A DNA stretch of 64,000 nucleotides, taken from assembly GCF_001942625.1 (NCBI RefSeq), contig NZ_MLCL01000074.1, positions 1 through 64,000 on the forward strand, written 5' to 3'. Every line of letters begins with the position of its first letter. The first letter of the stretch is position 1. Positions 63,713 to 64,000 of the stretch are shown here, piece by piece. A program made the translations under genes and the position numbers. Source of the stretch: Mycobacterium syngnathidarum (GTDB lineage Bacteria; Actinomycetota; Actinomycetes; Mycobacteriales; Mycobacteriaceae). The notes beneath the pieces were generated by a model. That model did no database searches. It saw only the letters and a list, made by a program, of their open reading frames with translations, and was not told the DNA's origin.

Positions 63713-64000
63713 TCAGTTCTCCGACAACACGATGCAGTCGCTGTCGCACTGGCCGGGCGGTCCGGGCTTCACCGCCTTGCGATGCAGCACCGCGCGGCTG
63801 GGCACGATCTGCTGCGCCTCGTCTTCGTTCGCACCGGCTTGGCCCCGCCCGTCGACGATCAGCGAATACCCACCGGGCTTGGCCGGTGGGCACACCAGGG
63901 TGGCGTTCTCGTGCGAGGCCAGGTTTCTGCGGGTGTGCCCGCCGACCGGCCCGACGTGGATGACGCCGTCGACGAGATGCGGTTCCACCGCGACCGTGTG
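63713..64000 (-). CDS. Pyridoxamine 5'-phosphate oxidase-like protein, partial
   Basis: The right edge cuts this minus-strand gene. The visible C-terminal about 95 residues include VDGVIHVGPVGGHTRRNLASHENATLVCPPAKPGGYSLIVDGRG, a pattern of PPOX/FMN-binding split-barrel proteins. Its last residues are PGQCDSDCIVLSEN. A GTG at 63988 is inside the gene, not its start, because the frame stays open to the window end. It converges 20 bp from the Bat-like operon. An FMN- or F420-dependent role is likely but not provable from this part. Confidence 0.65.
   Translation of the reverse strand, partial: HTVAVEPHLVDGVIHVGPVGGHTRRNLASHENATLVCPPAKPGGYSLIVDGRGQAGANEDEAQQIVPSRAVLHRKAVKPGPPGQCDSDCIVLSEN

Overview
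The window is high-GC actinobacterial chromosome and almost certainly comes from a rapidly growing Mycobacterium (Mycolicibacterium). The gene order thiC-thiD ... xthA, GNAT, def, DUF3263, LytR_C protein, sodC, YbdK-type ligase, LON-domain protein, CDC48-like AAA, pssA, psd, moeA, SDR, groEL2 matches the Rv0420c-Rv0440 segment of M. tuberculosis as I remember it. Blocks of fast-grower or accessory genes interrupt this backbone. Adjacent same-strand genes very often overlap by ATGA, GTGA or 8-nt junctions, and I used these junctions to choose starts. I saw no tRNA, rRNA, CRISPR array or complete insertion sequence.

Layout. 1-5236: small membrane proteins, a double-headed TetR regulator, a DoxX-like protein, a Baeyer-Villiger-type monooxygenase and a P450. 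5283-9014: a TPP-riboswitch-controlled thiC-thiD-hydrolase-membrane protein operon. 9248-12443: a DHA2-type MFS exporter, a methyltransferase and a LOG-family protein. 12421-18378: a tightly coupled five-gene operon (AAA/MoxR-like ATPase, unknown, metallopeptidase-vWA protein, unknown helical protein, PaaK-like adenylating enzyme). This is the best candidate here for a poorly described system. 18472-24925: the xthA-def-sodC-ligase-LON backbone, with a decayed LysR/SDR locus inserted. 25254-32218: a methyltransferase and a six-gene Mrp-type cation/proton antiporter operon with a fused A/B subunit. 32453-36881: a DUF1707 protein, a TetR-controlled SRPBCC pair, and an orphan EspA/EspC-like type VII secretion pair with a membrane protein. 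36930-46756: AAA, pssA, psd, moeA, SDR, then a HAD lipoprotein, two bacterial-PH-domain membrane proteins and a second HAD enzyme. 46762-53677: a large exported protein, an SF2 helicase, a lipoprotein, and a second SDR with a divergent TetR. 53674-56697: a sulfotransferase stump, an LLM-class oxidoreductase flanked by imperfect direct repeats, and groEL2 with two CIRCE operators and a strong terminator. 56831-63692: a second, Bat-like MoxR-DUF58-vWA-TPR operon that starts with a translated mini-leader and ends in a Gly-Gln-repeat protein. The right edge cuts a PPOX-like gene.

The region therefore combines cofactor synthesis, phospholipid synthesis, protein quality control, ion homeostasis and two separate MoxR/vWA ATPase systems. 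Decay is clustered: a LysR/SDR deletion scar, an alpha/beta hydrolase with an internal deletion, and a sulfotransferase stump. Each sits at a boundary between backbone and accessory genes.
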